Origin: Adiantum capillus-veneris
Lineage: Eukaryota; Streptophyta; Polypodiopsida; Polypodiales; Pteridaceae
Direction of reading: 5' to 3'
Assembly: GCA_014529385.2 (NCBI GenBank)
Contig: CM043967.1
Span: 4,835,001 to 4,899,000, forward strand
Length of the DNA stretch: 64,000 nucleotides
Numbering within the stretch: position 1 is the stretch's first letter; each line of letters starts with the position of its first letter. The notes beneath the pieces were generated by a model. It worked only from the letters and a program-made list of their open reading frames with translations, had not been told where the DNA came from and made no database searches. Both the position numbers and the translations under genes were made by a program. Positions 59,473-64,000 of the stretch are shown piece after piece.

Positions 59473-60164
59473 CTGGAAAGAGATGGTGTCACCAGGAGGT
59501 GTATTTTTCCCGTTGCCTTCCGTAAATAAGTATTAGATATATTTATTTTATTTTTACTTGTTTGTCCCAAAACCTTTGAAAAGGTGCAAGTGGACATTGC
59601 ATGGCCGGTGTGAAACGGCTGCAGCCAAATGGGTTTCTCACATCGGGGATCTAGGTCGGTCAGACAGGGACTGCCCGGGCCAGTTAGCACTGAATTTTGA
59701 TGAGTATGGAAGCTCGTGTGCGCCAAACTGGAATTTGGGCCACTCGTCAAGTCACTACAACTTTATAAGTTGGAAGGGGCCAGTAAATTAACCCACATTG
59801 TAGATGTTGGTCAAATGGTAGTCTTCAATGATGGTCAGGAGACCGATAGGGACGCCATGGAAAAAACTCCTAAAATTTAGGGAACTGCTATTTTTGACCA
59901 GAAAATGTGTTCGCGTCATTAGCTCTGGAATGACAAGGGGGACATTCTATTGCTCTGTTGCCAAGTCAACTGACGCACCGGTTGAGATATTTTTAGCAGG
60001 GAAAGCCCAAACTCAGAAACTGGGCGACGTGTCAGCCTGTGAGCGATTTTGCCACTCGGGGAGGCAAAAACGAGCTGCATATCAACAAAGGGGGCGCCAT
60101 TTTCAGCCTCAGGTGGATTGTAGCAGGTACAGAAGCTATGGAATGCTTACCTTGCCCTCTATGC
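59473..60164. mobile_element. Unclassified repeat X, copy 2, inserted in LINE copy G
   Basis: It matches the repeat at 29525-30137 in inverted orientation. The flanks 59373-59471 and 60165-60262 are the same LINE sequence with seven differences, nearly all C/T. There is no coding capacity. The class is not recognised. Confidence 0.65.
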
Positions 60165-60824
60165 CTGTAGGCCATTCAAGATGGCCAATCCATGTGCAGT
60201 CCCCATGTCTATTAAGTGCTGTCCATACTCAGTATGTTCCCCATCCTTTGATATTTTGGATAGGCCCGTCTCTGCAACATCCAGCTCTCTCAGCATCTCC
60301 TCTGAAGTATCTTAAAATACCGTCTGATGATGGGCAGTCCTAGCATTGAAGTCCCCTAGAATGATAATGTCACCATCTCTAGAGAATTCCCATATGTCAT
60401 CATCTAAAATAGAGAAGGGGGACTGTCCTTTGGGTGGTGCATATACTGACGTACTCGGGGGAAAGTAGCAAATGGCAATGTAAAGATATCTGCCAGTCTC
60501 TGCTGTTAATCTCACCCACATGTACCTAGCGTGTTCATCCCTATGAGCTATGTGTATGAATGGCTGCAACTTCTCCCTGAATAGCACTGCCACTCCTCTT
60601 GAGCCCCACCCTCTGTGCTCTGATCGTGTCTCCTGTCTACAAGCCGTCTCCCATCTGTATCCACTAATGTGAGGCATAGACTGCCTAGGGGCTTGATGTG
60701 TCTCAGAGTAGAAGATGATGTCTCTCCCGGTAAAACTCTCCTCAAAAGCACCCACATCAAGACGCATAGATCCAGTACAATTCCAGGTAGCAACTTTGAG
60801 TGTGGTCCCATAGGCCTCACACCG
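60165..60824 (-). pseudogene. LINE ORF2 N-terminal endonuclease (copy G)
   Basis: A clean open frame carries MRLDVGAFEESFTGRDIIFY, SETHQAPRQSMPHISGYRWE, VAVLFREKLQPFIHI and IIILGDFNARTAHHQ. It begins in the TGACGG junction and is in frame with ORF1. The usual WNCNG motif reads TWNCTG in this copy. Confidence 0.83.
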
Positions 60825-61443
60825 TCATGTGGAGCGTGGCTCCAATATCACCACTCTTCCGTCTTGGTAAAAAGCAATCTTACCTTCTTCCCTTGCCGCT
60901 CTTATCTCTGGCATTACTTCTTGCATATGGGCGACCCATGGCAGGGTAAGCTCATCCCCGAGAAAGATGCCCGTCTTCTTAAGAGTTGGTCTGGTCTCTT
61001 CTTCAAAAAGTCCTCCTTCGTTTCCATGGAGGGAAAAGGAAGGATGAGTGCCCTTTCTTTCGAGGTTTCCCCCCTGCTCCCATTTTTCTTGTTACCCACT
61101 CTCCAAGCTCTTGAGTCATTTCTTTATGCTCTCTTCCCCCTCTTTGATGGCTCGTACTTGCTCTTTGATTGTGTTGAGTTCTTCTATCATAGAGGGCTGC
61201 AATTCTCCCTCTTCAAGCGTGTTTCGTGATCGTGCCTCAGCGAGCTCCTTTTTGAGTAACGCAATCTCGCCGTCATCCAATCTCCCATTGCCGTGATCTT
61301 GCTTTCTTGGGCCGAAATGTGATCTTCGAGCATTTTTATTGTCCCTAATAGATGGCGGTTGATCTTGTTAATGGTTTCGGCCATTTCTTCTTTGTATTTT
61401 TGAACTACGTCTTCTAAGGGGTCGGCCTTATCATTCTGCTTCA
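60825..61443 (-). pseudogene. LINE ORF1 (copy G), internally deleted
   Basis: It starts MKQNDKADPLEDVVQKYKEE with a coiled coil. Frame changes follow near 61190 and 61130, and part of the RRM-like region appears deleted, since the coiled coil joins directly to the SLESG..NKKNGSRGETSKERA stretch. The end reads FYQDGRVVILEPRS and then TGA CGG. Confidence 0.78.
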
Positions 61444-61835
61444 TAATGTTTGATAGGTGCCAAAAACGAGAAAAAATTGACCTATACGCACAAGTGCTTC
61501 CACATTATGCATACATGTTCCACACGAAGCATGGCATGCATTTCTTTCAATTTCTGCAAAATACAACCAAAACGACAAACAATCCTCTTTATGCAATTTC
61601 TGCAATTTTCCGCCAATTCTGCAATTTCTAAAGTCTTGTAAATTCCCTGAAATTTCTGCAACTGTCCAAAAAACTGCCAAATTCTGAAAAGCTATAAAAT
61701 TCTGAAGACCTGCAATTTTTTTGTCGGATTATCTGCTGCTGCTGTACCTGTGGGTGGGAGGGGCAGGTTTGTGGGGGCAGTGCGAGGGGGGGGGCAAGGA
61801 GCAGGGGTTGCAACGCGAGGGGCTGTGGGCAGGAG

Positions 61836-61840
<5 letters not shown>
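61444..61840 (-). other. LINE 5' region (copy G)
   Basis: An AAATTTCTGCAATTTCTGC-like repetitive stretch (61550-61720) is followed by a G-rich block GGGGGCAGTGCGAGGGGG (61770-61840). It ends directly at (GA)n, as do the 5' ends at 35018 and 10612. Confidence 0.6.

Positions 61841-61903
<63 letters not shown>
61841..61903. repeat. (GA)n microsatellite
   Basis: About 31 GA units. This is the boundary between the 5' end of copy G and the 3' end of copy H. Confidence 0.95.
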
Positions 61904-61907
<4 letters not shown>

Positions 61908-64000
61908 AATGTTATATTAACATCTTCAAAAGGCCAAAGTGATCTATGAGACCAGAAAGTTACAATGTGGTGGATTTGATACAAAGTCAGAGTAACAAGA
62001 TGACAAAAATGAAATGACGAATGACAAAATAAAATACTATGGAATCCTAAACTGCTAGGTATGAACTAAGTAGCTAGCTGGGATAGCTAGATGACAAGAG
62101 ATCCTGCATCGGTCGCTGGCGGATCTCATCAATCCCCTCCATGGTGAGTAGTTTGACCGGGCGTCGTGCATGTCGAGCCAAAGTGATCCGAATCCTCTGA
62201 TGCAGCCTCCGTCGATGCTGTGTAGTCCTCCGTAGTCGTGGGCGTCTGGATCTCCTCAGCTCAGTCGCTTGGTCGATCAGTGTGCCTTTGGTGTGAGGCG
62301 ACGAGCTCTGTTGTGGTAGTAACTCCTTCGGGTGTCCAATGGCAGCTCTAAAGAAATCTGTGACCTATCTCTAAGATTGGCTAGCCTCTCCTCTCATCAG
62401 GCTCTCTCTGTGTCTGCGTAGCTCGAGCAAAAACAAACCCACGCATCTCTGATCCTCGTACCGCACGACTCTGGAGAATGGTCCAAAGCCCTCTTTGAAC
62501 AAGCAATGGAAGCGGCCTCGTATCTCGTAGTAGACGGGGCAGTGGCATGTGTAGTGCAACTCTGTCTCAGGCTCGATGTCACACAGGGGGCATGTTCTAG
62601 CCTCTGTTGGTACTCCGCTGTATCTCCCCGTCCCGATCCGTAGTAGCTGGTGTGAAGATGTGCGTATCTGGCCGATAGCACATCGTATCCCATGAGACAA
62701 GTGGGTGTCCATGTATCTGGGCCTCGTCACAAAACCATCAACGGTAAGCTGGAGGAGATGCTTTCTGTAGAAAGCCATCTTCGTGCCCAACTCTTGTGCT
62801 GGCTGTATCCATGTCCTCCTGGTGTCTAGCTGAGTCAAGTCCTGGCGGATGAGCCTAGTGATCTCTGACTGTGTAAGAGTCAGAGAGGGTGCATCCGGTG
62901 AGTACTGGAAGGGAGGCAATATGTCTATGCTGAACCCATGTGCCTGAAACCATGATGTCATCTCCCCATACCAGCATGCTGTATCTCCCTGCATGGCTAA
63001 CTGTCGAGAGGACTCAAGTGCAAGGCGGGCATATCTGTCTCTGGGAAGTTCCCACATGCGGTGTATGAAGGAGGCAGATCTAGTGAGCGCCTCAACCACT
63101 AGTGGGGGGGCAGCTAGCTTTGCTCGGACAATAGCACGTGGTACTGAAGCCTTGGCTCTAATGAGCCGCGAGATCATAGAGACCAGAGGCTTCTCCATGT
63201 CCCCCCATCTATCACTGCGGCCTGTCCTTCCGTGATGATCCAATGAAGGTCCCCAAATCTCAGCTCCATAAAGCATGCAGAAGCCACTAGAGTGTCAAAG
63301 AGCCTGAGCTTCGTCCGAGGCTGCTGAAAGTGAACCTGTGAACACATCCTTTCCAATCTACCCAATGCTGCATGGGGTCTGGATAGTCTAGTCTCTGCTG
63401 CCCTCCTCAATGAAAATGCTGACCCACTAAAAACCACTCGGAGGTAAGTGTACGCATCTGTATACTCCACTGTCTCCTGGCCGTATGTGAATGCTGGCGT
63501 TGACCTCCTGATCAAGTGTGGTGTGGTATTAAATACCATGACCTTGGTTTTACCAAGGTTGACGGACAAACCACTTTTTTGAGCAAACCTATTCAAAGCA
63601 TCCAAGTGACGTTGCATCCCCTCCGGAGAATCGGAGATCAACACAATATCATCAGCATATAACAATAGTGGAATCCATGTCCCTGCCAGCTGTGCACCTC
63701 TATCACCATCTCTCTCAATGTAGTCAGAAACCTCATCCACATACATACCAAATAGAGTAGGAGAGAGCGGGCAGCCTTGCTTCACCCCAATAGTGGAGTG
63801 AGTCGGTGTGAATAGACCCTCTGAGGTGCGTACCTGCCCCACTACTGACCTGTATAATGCCATGACCCCCCAAATGAGCTCTGTGGGTACTCCCATTTGC
63901 TGTAGTCTGCGCATCAATCTAGCTCTGGGCACTGTGTCGAATGCTTTGCGGAAATCCACAAAGCTACAATAGATCCGTCTCCCACGCGATCTACCCTCAA
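61904..64000 (-). mobile_element. LINE family 1, copy H (runs out of the window)
   Basis: The 3' module is slightly changed (AACATCTTC, GATCTATGAGACC). A 3' UTR and ORF2 from the C-terminus to the RT follow. It is close to copy G in sequence. Confidence 0.88.
62330..64000 (-). pseudogene. LINE ORF2 C-terminal two-thirds (copy H), one frameshift, 5' partial
   Basis: RT blocks DFRKAFDTVPRARLMRRLQQ, GVKQGCPLSPTLFG and an intact LLYADDIVLISDSPEG are in one frame (63174-63959). A single frameshift near 63260 leads into the post-RT part with YTCHCPVYYEIRGRFHCLF and CPLCDIEPETELHYTCHC (62371-63276). It is the least decayed RT in the window; only one frame change is visible before the edge. Confidence 0.87.

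Larger units (their letters stand above)
56158..61840 (-). mobile_element. LINE family 1, copy G, split by repeat X
   Basis: The 3' module (GACCTATGAGACC at 56203-56215), ORF2, a TGACGG junction, ORF1 and a 5' region are in order. Repeat X (59473-60164) interrupts it. The LINE sequence on the two sides overlaps by about 98 bases, as if the target had been duplicated. There is almost no GA at the 3' end here (GAGAG only). Confidence 0.82.

Overview
This window looks like nuclear DNA of a land plant with a large, repeat-rich genome. A fern or another plant with giant introns would fit, but the species cannot be read from the sequence. Most of it is decayed retrotransposons. The only host gene I recognise is on the + strand and resembles NO VEIN (NOV), a very large plant protein with a sacsin/HSP90-like ATP-binding fold. 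Ten exons are visible between 13348 and 54001. Exons 5-10 (47024-54001) are well supported. Exons 1-4 (13348-14144 and 35885-36145) are attached mainly by matching splice phases and would create one intron of about 21.7 kb. The gene is incomplete at both ends, and a poly-C repeat interrupts the 3' end of exon 7.

The repeats are dominated by one non-LTR (LINE) family, here called family 1. It has at least a dozen copies or pieces (A-D, F, G, H, I, J, K, N), nearly all on the - strand, antisense to the host gene. An intact element would read: G-rich 5' region with tandem repeats, ORF1 (coiled coil plus RNA-binding domain), one in-frame TGA, ORF2 (AP-type endonuclease, reverse transcriptase, cysteine/histidine motif), a short 3' UTR ending in GACGTTAA, a few TTTCA units, then (TC)n. 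A diverged second LINE family (15278-19650) has the same layout but ends in an ATC repeat.

Other repeats are an LTR family with a Met-tRNA-type primer binding site (37507-43440), a hAT transposase relic inserted in one LTR (40046-41970), two Ty3/gypsy-like gag relics (26590-28025 and 43988-44990), a Ty1/copia-like gag relic (55250-55730), an unclassified 0.6-0.7 kb repeat that interrupts LINEs twice (29525-30137 and 59473-60164), and tandem arrays of 110 bp and 145 bp units.

The most unusual signal is in the LINEs. ORF1 and ORF2 lie in one frame separated by one TGA, usually in the context TGACGG, with no suitable ATG for ORF2. Eight bases after the TGA is a 13-14 base motif that is the reverse complement of a conserved motif at the 3' end of the same element. 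The second family keeps the complementarity with different bases. This resembles the stop-codon readthrough arrangement of some plant RNA viruses, where a long-range RNA pairing promotes readthrough. A second signal is that both element ends repeatedly abut (GA)n/(TC)n tracts, which suggests that the microsatellite is the insertion target.
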